From Gadus chalcogrammus (Eukaryota > Chordata > Actinopteri > Gadiformes > Gadidae), in the NCBI RefSeq assembly GCF_026213295.1, contig NC_079420.1:4362268-4426267 (forward strand): a DNA stretch of 64,000 bases, read 5' to 3'. Below are positions 14,080-27,723 of this stretch, one piece after another; the stretch's first letter is position 1, and the number at the start of each line of letters is the position of its first letter. The notes under the pieces were generated by a model, which worked only from the letters and a program-made list of their open reading frames with translations, was not told the DNA's origin and searched no databases. Both the position numbers and the translations under genes were made by a program.

Positions 14080-14160
14080 TAGTAGCAGTAGTAGTAGTAG
14101 CAGTAGCAGTAGCAGAAGCAGTAGTAGCCTAGTAGTAGCAGTAGCAAAAGCAGTCGTAGC
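14080..14160 (+). repeat. (AGT/AGC)n trinucleotide repeat
   Basis: AGTAGC and AGTAGT units recur for about 80 bases with a few substitutions. The reading frames are interrupted, so no polyserine protein is implied. Confidence 0.9.
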
Positions 14161-14514
14161 AAGTATTGACTGAAACATTTGGTATCCATTCTTCAAATGA
14201 CTCAAATTCATGAGAAACGCTTTCAATTCCTAATTATTTATATAAAATAGGAACACGATGTGGACTCGGGGTCAAACAGAGGAAGATAAAGTTAGAGAGA
14301 GGAAAAAGGGGAGATGGAGGGAGGTGACCTAGATACAGAGTAGAGTTCTCTCTTCTTCTCTCTCCGTCAATACGCTCCACTTCCCTCCCTACAGGCCACA
14401 GAAATTGAATTTAAAGACGAGAAAAAGGAGACCAAGATGTAAAGAAAAGGAGAGCGAATTGATTCTGAATTTTTTTTTTTTTTCTCTCCTCGAGCCTTTA
14501 CCCTTGCCTTGAGT

Positions 14515-14830
14515 CTGCGTGGGCGCCCCGTGTCACCACCTGATTGCTATTCCGTTGCATCCTGACTCGCCGCTCGCTCGCCCCGCGCGTTCACAGATGG
14601 TTCTCAGCGGGGCCTTCGTAGGTCGCTGGCTGCCCTCGCCGTCTGACGCCGTGGCGGCCCGGAAAAGCATGTTGACGATGTGGTGATGAGGATCAGGTGT
14701 CATCACCGACCGATGATCGCATTACGTTCGAAGTGGTTGGAGCCGCCCGCGGCCCCGTAATGACTGTACTCCGCTTCCTACAGCGCTCGTCAAAGTCGGG
14801 AAACGCGCAACGTTACTGCAAGGCTGCTGT
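14515..14830. promoter_or_regulatory. CpG-rich block
   Basis: By eye about 37 CpG dinucleotides fall within some 300 bases with high G+C, in contrast to the CpG-poor DNA around it. Vertebrate CpG-rich segments of this kind often mark promoters or conserved regulatory DNA. No start codon with a long frame, TATA box or known motif cluster is evident, so its role is open. Confidence 0.4.
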
Positions 14831-15056
14831 GCTTTCCCACACGCACGCATTGCAAACACATTGACACGCACAGAAGATTTGTCGTTTGAGGGCATCGAAT
14901 GTAAATGAATGGAGACTGAGAAGTCGTGATGTTAGCGTCGAGTATGACCTCTGTGGCTGAAGTCGCCTACCCTTGAACAGCTGGTGAATGCCATTTCACG
15001 TGCACATGCGTGCACACGCACAAACACAACACATGCACACACAAACACACTGCAGG

Positions 15057-15163
<107 letters not shown>

Positions 15164-15289
15164 AGAAAAAAAGTCATTACATTATGTATAATGTTATTGA
15201 ATGATGACTGGAAGTCTGGACGTTAGCATCAGGTTTAACCTTCCTGGCGGTTATTGCCTACCCTTGAGTGAACAGCAGGTTAATGCCAT

Positions 15290-16337
<1,048 letters not shown>

Positions 16338-16602
16338 ACTTAGACGCACTTAGACACTCACACACTCATACACACACGCGCTCACACGCACATCACTAAT
16401 TAAGACACACACACACACGCTAACACACACACACACACACGCACACACACATCATTTTAGGTAGACATGTATGCACTATCACACCCTCACCCAGACACTT
16501 GCAGTGGCATTAATATGCTCCTCATGCTCTTTATGCACAGCCTCACCCCTGGTCGTCCCCCCTTCAACGCTTCGAGACCCCCCCCCCCCCCCCAGCACCA
16601 TA

Positions 16603-16680
16603 ACTTTAATTCAATTCAATTTCATCCAATTAAAAAGAGCTTTATTGGGGTGCAAAACATACTTGGACATGGGAAAGCAA
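16603..16680 (-). mobile_element. Non-LTR retrotransposon 3' tail, minus strand
   Basis: TTCAATTCAATTTCATCCAA then AAAGAGCTTTATTGGGGTGC is the complement of an AATAAAGCTCTTT-type LINE terminus ending in TTGAATTGAA repeats. It is related in form to the tail at 12405-12485. A run of 16 C sits just to its left (16579-16594). Confidence 0.4.
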
Positions 16681-16734
16681 TTTGAACATTCAACAAGGGA
16701 AAAACAACAAAGTACCACAGAGCGAACGCCTCAC

Positions 16735-16771
16735 CTTGATGGTGGCGTCTCGGATGTAGAACTGAGTGAGT
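16735..16771 (-). other. Candidate 37-nt microexon
   Basis: On the minus strand a pyrimidine-rich stretch (TTTCTCTCTTCTCCCC), a branch-point-like TTGCTGAT and CTGCAG form a convincing 3' splice site. After 37 nt, ATCAAG|GTGAGG forms a convincing 5' splice site. All three frames of the 37 nt are open; one reads LTQFYIRDATIK and another SLSSTSETPPS. The surrounding frame is also open for about 60 codons. I recognise no protein. Splice signals of this quality arise by chance in 64 kb, so this remains a candidate. Confidence 0.2.
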
Positions 16772-17051
16772 CTGCAGATCAGCAACGGCCACATGGGGAG
16801 AAGAGAGAAATCGCTATCATGTTCAAAGCTCTGGGCCAGGGCTGGATTCATTACCTCTCTCTCCTCGCTCTGAAAGGGAGGGCACCCTGGCTTCTGCTAG
16901 GTAATGAAATAATGACATTAAGGGTAATGGGCAGTACTTATGAATCTCAGAAGAAAGAAGGGAAGAATGGAGTAAAGAGGGAAAAGGATGAAATTAGTCA
17001 GACCAAAAGGAGAATAATGTTGGCACGGCGCTTTTAAATGTGCTTTCTGAT

Positions 17052-17108
17052 GTCTCTCTCTCTCTCTCTCCAGAGAGAGAGACGAGAGAGAGAGAGAGAG
17101 AGAGAGAC
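17052..17108. repeat. Inverted dinucleotide repeat: (TC)9 facing (AG)n
   Basis: GTCTCTCTCTCTCTCTCTC is followed after one base by AGAGAGAGAGAC and then GAGAG...AGAC. The left arm can pair with either half of the right arm, giving a near-perfect hairpin. Cloning or assembly artefacts are possible at such sites. Confidence 0.9.
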
Positions 17109-20100
17109 TATAGTACATCTAAGGGTTGAATATTGCTCCACATCTGTGGAGGATAAGAGAGAGAGAAGGGAGAGAGGGACGGGGTGTCATTATCGTTGAG
17201 CGGCTCTGATTTGCAGACTCGGAGATGAAGGTAATCACTGCGACCCCTCGTCTTTTAGCGCAGCAGGTGTACATTTAATGGACACCATTTACCCGATAAT
17301 AACTATTAGAGGTACACAATGAGTGAATCACAGTCATGGCGTTTTAAGGCTTCCCTACCATACAGTTTTATGGACACATTAGCCTGGACCTTTGGAGATA
17401 TGTCTAAAAGCAAGCCAATCGTTGGCCTTATGCTCATCCCTCTATAAATACCAATTTATTTGTTTCTTCTGTGTATTAGAACATTCATTCTGTTGGTATA
17501 GTACCATTTATATGATTAATGATTCACTAGATCAAACTGGAATTGTAACTTTTCAACCGTTATTGTCAACAGTATAGGCACAAGTGGTGAAGGTATGGAT
17601 ATTATTCTTTATTATTCATATATTTTTTGCAATCTCTCAGAATGTCCCCTAAACGGGTCCAGAGAAACATTTTTGTAGCGTGAAAAACACATAAATCATA
17701 AATGTGCACCATTTCATCGACATTACTGTACAGTATGTATGTCAGATATGATCAACGTTGTCTAATCAGTGAATAAAAATAATCCAATATAGACCCTACA
17801 CAATGATATAGAACAACTCTAACGACTAACACGTGAGATCAGATCAAAATGCTGCAGCTGTTCAGAGTTTGATGTATTTAGGGTAGGTCGTTTAGGTATT
17901 TAGCATTCATCAGGTCGGTGCAACGCATAAATTAAAAAAAACGAGAACATTGAAAAGAAAAGGGGACAAATAAATAATCCCAAACACCAACCACATGCAC
18001 GCAACGGTAGCCTGCATGACAGCGCGGGATCATAACGCGCAGCAGACAGTGAGTGAGAGCAAAGCATTGGACAGATCCTTCCGCTGTCCAAGTGATTCGA
18101 GCAGACACGGAGGTGCACTGCATCAGACGTCCGTTCCTGTCGGAATCACATCAAGAATGGGAGGAAAGATTCGAAAAGACGAGACGTAAAAGACAACAAA
18201 AGAGAAATGCAATAAAACCACCCTCGATTTCCCCCGAGGCTCGTTTGACCGGTGGAGTTCAGCAGATGTAACACGGGCCGCCCTCGTCTGACTCGCATAG
18301 GGGTTTCACTTCACACCATGGCCTGTAAGGGGTGCTGTTGCTTAAAGCTGTACATGCCTCCTATCAACCTTGGGAGGAGAGAGGCAGGCAGGCTGGCAGG
18401 CAGGAGGGAGGCGGATCCACATGCCTCTCACGATGGCCTACACGGGTTCCTTTGCAACTCGACTGGGCAGGGATTTTAAGGAAGAGTTAACAAACTGCTG
18501 GTTTTCCGTTTTCATTGTTTTCCCTTGTTTCTTCTTTGACGTCTCTTCAGATCATCTGTGACCACCTCTCGCTCCCCTATCTGAAGATTCCTTTTAATGA
18601 GTTAAAGGCAGGCCGCTGTTTGAAGTGTTGATCTATTAAACATTTGAATGAATACAGGCGGTTCCCTCTGCCGACCGCACCTTTCGGATCTTTCCGGAAT
18701 TATTTATTCATGTTTTATTTTTCATGTAATGGCGGTTTGAGCTGTCTCATTAAAGGGAGTGCCCACAGGGCCAGCGAGATGTTGTAGGGCCTCAAACCTT
18801 AATATGACACCGCGTGACATTTCAGAATCTAAATTACGTGATTCCAACCTTCCTCAAATGACAAATGGACCGGAATCCCCGGGATAAGCGTGACATTTAC
18901 AGTGTATGAGGGGAAGGAAAACGGTCCACGTTGCATGTCACTGGGGTTGGGTTGACATTAATTATTAAATAATGCATATCACATAACCAATATGACCTTT
19001 TTCCTTCACCATTGCCAGATGTAGATACAATTTAGATAAACTACTTTTGGGACATTCCTGTGGCTACCGCAATATTAAGCAGTATTCCAGCAATGTAATC
19101 AAACCATTTTGCTGGTTTGTCTCCCCTTGCTTGGCTGACATTTTGTCACTGACCTCAGAGGTCAATGTCGTGGCTTCCTTTAGATTAAAATGAAAATGAG
19201 AATCTTAACGACAAAACATACGGTGTTGGGATGTGAATAGTCTTATATTCAGGGATTCCTATAAATGGAGGCTGACTACAAATACAGGGTTTTGAGGAGG
19301 GCAGTGTGGTACCCAGTGAAAAATGTCTTCCTGAGGATCAACGATCAGTCACATAGACTGCAAGGCGTTGGCCATGATTTAATATTTATCATGGGCCTCG
19401 TTGCACACAATAAAGCAACCGCATGACACGGAAACGGATCTCATGAAACACACAAGACCATGAATATGTAAGCCGACCACATAGCACGCTATAGTGTCCT
19501 CAAATATTTATCTGCATTGCCTGAATTCTCCCATTTGACGGATATTTGTGGCTGCCGTCTATTGACAAGCACTATTTAAGGGAAATATGGGGGGAAAAAA
19601 GGGAGCTACTTATTTTGTGAGAAATTGCTTTCGTTTTATTTTGTTTTATTTTGGAATATCTCGAACATTTGAGTAGTCAGTCGACTCTTTCGTTCATAAC
19701 ACTTAATATATAACTGACAGATTTCGGATTCAGAAACGTCATCAATGACCGGGTAGGTCAGGCTTCAGGCTCCAGCAGGTCCACCAGTACACTTGACCAG
19801 GCGGACATTGTTGGTAGAGTCCAGTACATTTCAGATGCGAGGCGACCACCCTGGCCCTACCCTGCCACCCTAAAGCTATTTATTCCATTCTTTTGTTTCT
19901 CCTCGTACCAAAACTGAACCGACGTCAACCTGCCGCATCAACTACCAATCTGGTGGCGAATGAAATACCATGCAACAATATGTCACAAACCATAAAGTTA
20001 CTGCCCCGCAATGAGATCAGAGAAGGCATGACCCCCCCCCCCCTTCCCCAGCTCCACCCCTGTTCCAAAAGAGTCAAAGGACTTCCTGTCATTCTTCATT

Positions 20101-20247
20101 GTTCTTCACAGGCCAAGTGATGCACTAGGTGGATTACCGTCACCCCAAAATCCCATGCAGGCCCCCGACCTTCGTCAACGGTTGACACACCCAGCTAATA
20201 AATACGTTTTTTTGCTCCGTTTAAAATTTCTCCAGTTAAACTCACTT
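17109..20247. other. Unannotated stretch, no gene seen
   Basis: About 3.1 kb without simple repeats longer than about 20 bases and without frames above 75 codons. A GGCAGGCAGGCTGG run lies at 18380-18410. The portion 18580-18900 has balanced composition with many TAATT/ATTA words (for example GGAATTATTTATTCATG) and is a candidate conserved non-coding block. A C run lies at 20032-20043. Confidence 0.5.
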
Positions 20248-20540
20248 AAAGGGTAACACTTTACAATAAGGATACAAGGTTAAATACAACCAACCATTAG
20301 TTCACATTAGTAAAGGCAGTAATAAGCATAAAGCATTAAATAACAGTTAATTAACCGTTAGCTAATGTCTGTCATCTAATAATGGTGTTCATGTTTACTA
20401 TTGAAGTTCATATTAACTAAGGTATTCATTCATACATAATTGAATGTTTAAGGGTTAACCCTAACCCCTATGCTAATGCCATATATTAATGTGATTTACT
20501 GCCTTAACTAATGTTAACTAAACTCTTAATTATAGTTGTA
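20248..20540. mobile_element. Transposon-derived fragment with AACACTTTACAATAAGG terminus
   Basis: It starts GGGTAACACTTTACAATAAG and continues as an AT-rich body rich in GTTAACTAA and ATTAACTAA words. In fish genomes this terminus belongs to a very common non-autonomous DNA element, as I recall it; the superfamily is not certain. The matching inverted end (CTTATTGTAAAGTGTTACC) is not found downstream, so the copy is truncated or decayed and the right limit is approximate. Confidence 0.4.
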
Positions 20541-21507
20541 GGCTTACTATTAGGAATGGCAATCTGGAGACAAAACACCACGTCCTAGTACAACAACTGT
20601 TGCTCAAACACTTGTCAATCCCAGAAACAACCAAGCGTGCATGCAAACATGTCACTCATCAATACTCCCCTTTGCCCCACCTCCACTGATGGGCCCACCA
20701 ACCACAGCGCACGGTTCACTGCACATGGTGCTTGCTCATTGGCCCATGGTTGATGCCATGTCAGTTTGTAACCATGTCAACAACTTCACTTGAAAATAGT
20801 TAAAGACAACAGGGAAATTCACATTTCCTGGGTTTGCCGTGTAGACGATATACAGATTCAACGAACCCTTGCATACTTAGTAATAGAAAATGTCCATTAG
20901 TCTGGGATATATGAACTCACCAGTCAATATAATCTGATAATTTCCTGTTATATAATATTGTATTAAATATCCATAAATAACTGATCAAGTTTTTCTTAAG
21001 AAGTAGGCCTAGATCAATGTAATTCTTCCGATACTAAGCCTGTATAATTAAAACATTAACTTCAAGGTGAGAATGTATTATTAAGATGAAATTTAATAAA
21101 AACGTAAGAATAAAAAGGGCGAAGCATAATATTTCCAGGTTGTGCAGCTGTATTTCTTAATTTCTACCTGTCTTAATTTTCCTGACACATTTCTACACTA
21201 TCATTTCAATCATTTTAAAAGCAAATATAACATTTGATTAAAATGTACAGTTGCAAGGATTCATTGGTAATCAAATGCAGAGTCGCAGCGAATATGCATA
21301 TGGTAAGTTGATCGTTTAATGCACTTGTGAAATCATTATTTATAGTACTGTTAAATACTTTCTGTATCATTTAAAAATGATATGTTATGTATTAGTTAGT
21401 TATTAACCTGCTTGTTCATTTTGGCGAAATAAAACCCATAGTTTTAATTTAATTAAAGAAAATATAATTTTAGGTTATCATTAGTTTTAGCAAACTGTGG
21501 GAGTGTA
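20541..21507. other. Unannotated stretch, no gene seen
   Basis: AT-rich sequence without frames above 60 codons or recognised repeats. Two GC-richer patches (20640-20760) contain CATTGGCC and CCACC words but no clear promoter. Confidence 0.55.
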
Positions 21508-22016
21508 GGCGCGTTCATGGTCCTGTTTTTGACGAGACGGCTCGCCAGTGATGACGCTCACGCTTACTTATGTTCCCGACAGCCACCGTCAGAACTAAAA
21601 GGAACTAAGTAGGATTAGTTTCAAGTTCAAATGCCTTTATTTCCTTGTAGCCTATCACCTACTATCCTTTTGCTTTTAATAGTGAGAAGCACATTGTATT
21701 GCCAGTGTTTGGAAGGCTACACCTACCCTTGTCTAGAGCTGGTTTACCAGTGCAGAACGTTTAAAACTGAGCGAAGTTCATACCAACAGACGGTTACAAG
21801 GTCAATCAATAGTAAAGTATGATATGATGGTTGATTCTTTTATATTGAGTAAAACGTTCACGTTCCGCCATGTTCATGCGCGTCACAAGTAAACCATACG
21901 TCACCAACTGGGCAACTCTGTTATCAAAACTGGCCCGTCGTGAGGTGCTGTTCATGAGAACTTTCCGACGTCGCGAAAATGTTCCCCCCCATAATTTCCA
22001 GTGATGTGAACGCACC
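21508..22016. mobile_element. Candidate non-autonomous DNA transposon
   Basis: The left end GGCGCGTTCATGGTCCTG and the right end read in reverse, GGTGCGTTCACATCACTGG, share GG(C/T)GCGTTCA. The right end is of the 'GCGTTCACATCAC' type frequent in fish hAT-like MITEs, from memory. No exact 8 bp target duplication is seen (ggagtgta on the left, atgtgtgt on the right). The body has no coding remnant. The length of 509 bp suits a MITE. Confidence 0.3.
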
Positions 22017-22028
22017 ATGTGTGTGGAT

Positions 22029-22143
22029 GATGGCTGGTTTAAGCTGCCTGACCCCTCAGAGTCTGATTGGCCTCTAAGGCTGGTTGAGAATGCACACCTG
22101 TTGCACATTGAGTAATCAGTGTGCACTCGTTAAACCAGCCATC
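22029..22143 (-). mobile_element. MITE, copy 2 of the family at 5.65 kb
   Basis: Perfect 14 bp terminal inverted repeats, GATGGCTGGTTTAA at 22029-22042 and TTAAACCAGCCATC at 22130-22143, bound a 115 bp element. Its reverse complement aligns with the copy at 5651-5782. No clear target duplication is visible. It lies 13 bp to the right of another candidate element, suggesting a transposon landing site. Confidence 0.6.
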
Positions 22144-25139
22144 CCCATACGAGAAATCTCCTGCATGGGAACATTGAGTACCAGGCCATGTATCATTATC
22201 AACATCCCCACCCTGCTTCACCAGCGCCACACTGCTTCAACATCACCACACTAGGTTGAGTGTGGCAGGCATCTAGGTGGTGTGTAGCGTGGACTTTGTT
22301 ACACTAACTATATACGATGATGCGTTGCTCGCCGTCCACATTGAAGAGGAACTCGGGTTGTCTTATGTACTGGAATATCCACCTGCAGGGGCTTTATTTG
22401 CAGAGTAAACAGTAACGGAGAAATCAAATTGCTAACTAGCCCATCTTATCCCAATGGGAGAGTAATAGTTAGAATCCTCAGTCCAGACCTTTCATTTTCC
22501 TATTTTAAGTTTGACTATACACAGCTTCATGTGAAACTGTAAAACATAACATAAGTGTACAATTAATCAGTCAATCATTTTAAACCATCCAAACTATGAA
22601 GGCTTTTTTTTATTGATCACAGAATCACAGAATATATAGGATTTCCTTTGTTAGCTTTTTACTATTATTCTTGTCACGGAACTCTTTATTTAGAAATTTT
22701 TCGTAAAGCTCTTCCATAGACTGCGGCGAGAGTATAGCTACAGTTGTCTTTCTGCCTTCGGTGGATTGCCATGATCATTGAGAAGATCTATTTTTCAACG
22801 GTTCAGGGAGATTGAGAGATGATCGCTGAAGGATGGCACATGTCATCTTCCTGTCTTACTGCGAGCACCGTTCTGACTCGAAACTCAATCCCACAGCCAT
22901 CGAACGCTAGCATAAACAACAATAGCTCGGTATGTCCCCAGCCTTGTCAAAAACCTGGGGATAAACACTGACACATTTCCTCGTGTCGACCTCCACCCTG
23001 GGTGGAAAACGTTGGCAGAGCGCTGTACGCATCAAACAAAATCAAATTTCTTTTTTTTGCCTTTCAACTTAGTAATATTTAAATATCTGAAGGCAACAAA
23101 ATTAAACTTCAGTGCCCAGCAGGTTTTTGATGTTCAAAACACATCAACAGAATATTAAAAAAAGTGTAAGGATTAGTTATGTGTATATTTTTAAAATTTT
23201 CCATATACTTTTTGGTTTTCCTCCCATAATTTCTCTTCACTAGCACATGTGACCACATTATAAAACACATTGCTTAATGTAGGATGAATGATCTTTCAGT
23301 CGTTGTCAGTTTCACACCAACACAGGTCAACATGTGATGTAATCGACCACAATGTTGAAGAGATCAAGGATAACGATATTTGCCATGCACACTCCAGCAA
23401 TAGGCTTAATTTCTTTGAAAACAGCAGACGGATATATTCAGTAATATTTAGTAATCACAGGCTTGACATCATGGCTTGCTTCCGCACTGCCATTGTTGTA
23501 AGTCTTGGCATCCTTCATGTCTATCCATTGCCACTGACAGATATGTTTTTCTCCCCAGAGCAGTTAAATAGCTTTTCATCACGTCTATACTAGAAATTGA
23601 AATCAATATTGTCTTGCTGAGCGGAACTGTAACTCAGGCGATGCCCAAAACAATTTCTGCTGACCCTGATCGTAAGAGATTCCTTTGAGGTGTAGTTGAG
23701 TGGAGTCAAATGGGTCAAGTCGAGTGAAATGCACTGATACATCCTTCCTCATGGCCACAGTACCAGCCTAGTTTGAAGACCTCATCAACCTGGATTAGCC
23801 AGGCGCAAGGAATCTCCATTCTAGGTGGAAATAGGTCAGAATACCACCATTGATAAAATATGATGGTCATTTCACTCCCTCTTTTTCTCTCTGCTGTTTC
23901 ATAGCTCTCTATCTGTCTAAATCGTGGGCTTGTTTTAGAGCACCTACTAAGTTATGATACACATTCCACTGTACATGATAAATATCGGAACCAAACAGCA
24001 CAGCACATACCATGTCGATGTGTTGGGTCAGTTTCTGTACTGCTTTCTGTAGGACAGCACTGTATTATATATTAGATTGAATCACGCCATCAATTTCAGT
24101 TCGATAGTGATTTCAATAATGTTTTCAATAAGAACACATCCTCTGACAAATCCTACAAATAAAAAATGCTGGTCAGCCCGTGCCTCTCTCTTTGTTTACA
24201 AGAATCTTACTATCGACCTTCCCAAATCCCCTCCCACTCGAGACGTCCAACCTCCAGCCTTGCTACGCCATTCTGGCATCATAGAGTGAGTGTGGACAGA
24301 ACACTGTTATTGAGTGTTCTCAATTCTGAAAGTCTCCCGCCGGCTACCTTGTGGGGCTAAATATTACACATTGCGACTTTAAAATACTGTAAATGTAATA
24401 CAAAATAAATGCATTAGCCTCAGGCTATTGCATCAACACATCATGTGAACAGCTCAACTGAAGTATGATTATAAAATCACAAATAGTATATTCAAGCATT
24501 GCAACTTTTTCAGTCCCAATTTTATCAAATGTCAATCTGTTTTTGTAAAAAACATGCTCTTTGTGGGTGGATTTCCAGAACGGTGTTGACCATTTATCAG
24601 TGAGTAAATGTGTTCAGGTACCAGCTTGATGCCAGAAGATTATCTTGTGTGCTGCCACTTTGATATCTTGTTTCCTAGTCATACATCTCAAAAGGTAACA
24701 CCTGACATCAGGGTAGATAACCACATTTTTTTTAACAAAGAAGTATCTATTTTCTGATTTCCTCTGAATATTGAAATAAAAAGACTCTCACAATTGTATT
24801 TCTGTCATTGAGATCTGATGGGTCTGTGTATATATTTGGTCATTTGATTATCGTTTTCAGAAACAGAAAAACAGAAAAATATATATAAAAAAACGAGTTG
24901 TAATTAAGATTTTTGTTTTAAAATACAAAATGAAAATTTATATACAAGGTGTTTTTTTTTATAAGGTCCAAAATTTAAAAACTAATCTAAAATAGTGTAA
25001 ATTAGGAGTGTCATTTAAAGATCACATAGAGAATCATCGGGGGGGTTAGTAACTTATACTTCCATGGTCGGTAAACAATGCAAGTGTGCTCGTTCGTGAT
25101 GCTACAATGCTAACAATAGAAAACGACAATATTTCTGCA
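22144..25139. other. Unannotated stretch, one repeat tail
   Basis: No supported gene. At 24355-24384 CTAAATATTACACATTGCGA then CTTTAAAA is a terminus shared, in inverted form, with 54134-54165 (see that entry). The remainder is AT-rich with short homopolymers (24949-24961). Confidence 0.5.
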
Positions 25140-25540
25140 TTCGGTACGTCACGGGCTAGGGCGTGTCTAGGCGCCCATGATGCGGAAGCAAATCTCTCCT
25201 TGATGTTCTACTGCGCCATTGAGGAGTTTTCATAGGAATGAATGGGTGGCCATTTTTCAGTCTGTGGTCCATTCTTTTTATGTCCATGATTGCACCACCC
25301 TGATTTGTTGTAGCTCCTTCTGATTGCATCCAGGGGCATTTTTGGTTTCCAGCCGTTGATATAGAGAACCAAAAATGTTGTTCTAGACAACTATACATTT
25401 GCGAAACGGTCAGGGGCATCAGGGTAGGATGACCTATTTTTAAGTAATTTACCCAGACAATCCTAACGACAAACCATCCCCTTAGAATTGATGTCCTCTC
25501 GGAGAGTTTGTTATCGGGTTTTACTAGAATCAATAGAGGG
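25140..25540 (-). other. Repeat-like segment carrying a 125-codon minus-strand frame
   Basis: The minus strand is open for 125 codons at 25156-25533. The DNA has words (GGAATGAATGGGTGGCCATT, then GTGGTCCATTCTTTTTATGT) of the kind I associate with interspersed fish sequence rather than with a gene. The peptide shows no domain I recognise, and its Trp/Met-rich, irregular composition is unlike a typical globular protein. I treat it as possible transposon-derived DNA of unknown family. Confidence 0.25.
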
Positions 25541-27723
25541 GACAGAATTCCTTCGAAGGATTTAACTCAGGGACACAATAAATGATGTCCCTGGCATGGG
25601 TTTGGTGCATTTTGCTGAGGACTTGGAGAGAGAGAAGAGGAATGGGGCAAGCTTACTGAAGAAGGTATGTGGTGACTGGCCCTTCTTTTAATCAAAGACA
25701 GAGGGAGCAGAGTCTCACCATGCCGATACAAAACCTAAATAGGTTAAAGTTAAAGAACAGAAATGGCTCGGGGGGGGGAGAGGGAGAGGGAGAGGGAGGG
25801 AGGGAGGGAGAGGGGGACCGGCACCGGTACCTAAGTCTTGTTAACAACACCTTAAAGAGGGAATCTTTTCTCGTAGGATGTATAGGATGACACTTTTGTT
25901 ATTCCTTGCTTCCTCCCTGTGTTTTCAGCGTTTCTTAACAAAAATCCATGGGAATGGGGTGAGGTTTGATCCACTATGGAATATCTATATAGGGCTCTTG
26001 CTGGCATCTACTGTGACTGGTGTCAAGTTTCTCTGGCAGTTGGAACACTGTGTGCATGGTTTCCTTTACATCATACCCCTATCTAGGTGATCTACTTGAC
26101 GGCTTCAGTCAGTAGTGTAAGTCTCAGAGAACATGGATTGTTGATGTTTATATGAAATAATTTGGTACTCTGTGGTACTCTGCTGCTCTGGGAGAGAACT
26201 GGCACACACGTTGCATCACACGCATTTATCCACCGTGAATCAACATAACAAATCCAATGTGAAAAAGGACTTTCAGTTACGGGCTGTTCCTTCATGTCGT
26301 ATTCATGTGTTCTGTACAAAAGGCCCATGAAGTGCAATACATTTGGCAATGGGATTAGCATCTAGTCGATGTTTCTAGATGGCTGCAATCAATCTCTCGC
26401 TCTTTTAAGAGAGCATGCTGTCCATTCAAATTATTACAATACGACAAATGAAAGTGTTTCATATGGGTTAGGGTTATAATAATAATTACATGAATAATGG
26501 TGATAAAAATAGTAAGGGAGCAAGCAGGTTTACTCCTACCTGCTTTTTAATGGAATGTATGAATTCCCTGTGGCTTTGGATGAATCTCTAAATTGAATAG
26601 ATACTTTCCTATCTCTCTCACAGAATGCAAAGCAATGACCAGCAACCATCCATCAGATTTATGTCATGTATAGTTTTAACCATCTTGGTCTTTGGAACAA
26701 TTTTTGTTTTAATCAGTGCAATAAATTATTTGAACACAATTATAGACTTTATAGTTCCTCTTCTGAATGTCTTCTTTTTCATTGTAATCTAAAATTCCAA
26801 AGCGTTGTGTTTCCACGCCGTCTGCTCAGAGCTGTGACCAGCGAGAAAATGGACATCTGGGAACACAGCCATTGTGGCTTTTTAATACCTAAGTGGTTGC
26901 ACTTGTGTTCTGGCTTTCCGAAGGAACCCATCAGAATGACACAGTGGGATAGCCAAGCAACGGGAAAGAGCGATTGGCTCCAAACCGGCCTCTATCGTAG
27001 AGGACATCTTCATCTGTATTGATTCAACGTGAAGAGTCTGCCAAGAGCTCTCTCTGTCTCTCTGCTCATCTCCAATCCCTCAACTATCCAAACCAACCAT
27101 ATTTTAGCAGGTTTATATTTATACATTGCGAGTCAGTGCGTATTGAAAGTTAATTTTCTCTCTGATCAGACGGTTGTCAATTGTAAGTCAACGAGGTGGT
27201 GGGTTTTTATCTCTCTTTGCCGTGTTTGTCTCGTTACAATCTATCTGTTTGGCATCAATATTTAATTTTGTTTAATACTCGCTTGTCGGTCCAGCTAGCA
27301 TTGTGAACAGTAATAACTCTGGCATTATTGATGCACACAATAATTCATTTGTAGCCAATACTATTGTACCTGCAAACAATTGCCAGCAACAGTTTATTGC
27401 AAGAGAAGGAATCATAGATTACTATATATATATATTCAAGGGTCCTTGATTACCACAAAGGTAATGCTAATGTATCTACAACTAATGACCACAGATGAGG
27501 AGCGATTCATTATAGTAGGTCTACAGAACACTCAAATGTCACCATACATTCCTCTCCACGGCTGCTGTTATCACAATGAAACTATTTGTTAACTGCATCA
27601 AGTGCCGCATCTGTAATGCTGAATCTGAAAAATGAAACGTTTACAAATGAAGGATCGATACAGTACAGTAAAACCACTCTACACTCATCTGGTTTTCAAA
27701 CTGGGTTATGACTGTTCAATTTC
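25541..27723. other. Unannotated stretch with a GGA-rich simple repeat
   Basis: GGGAGAGGGAGGGAGGGAGA-type sequence at about 25769-25816 is the only simple repeat; it has G-quadruplex potential. An 11-12 bp AT run lies near 27422-27434. Frames of 118 codons (26666-27022) and fewer have no recognisable content. Confidence 0.55.

Noticed and set aside
16471..17037. 188-codon plus-strand frame
   Set aside because: It runs through a C16 homopolymer and a LINE tail, has no recognisable domain, and is on the strand opposite to the splice-like signals.
20440..20475. Telomere-like GGGTTAACCCTAACCCC
   Set aside because: Only two CCCTAA-like units, within a transposon-derived AT-rich segment; not an interstitial telomeric array.
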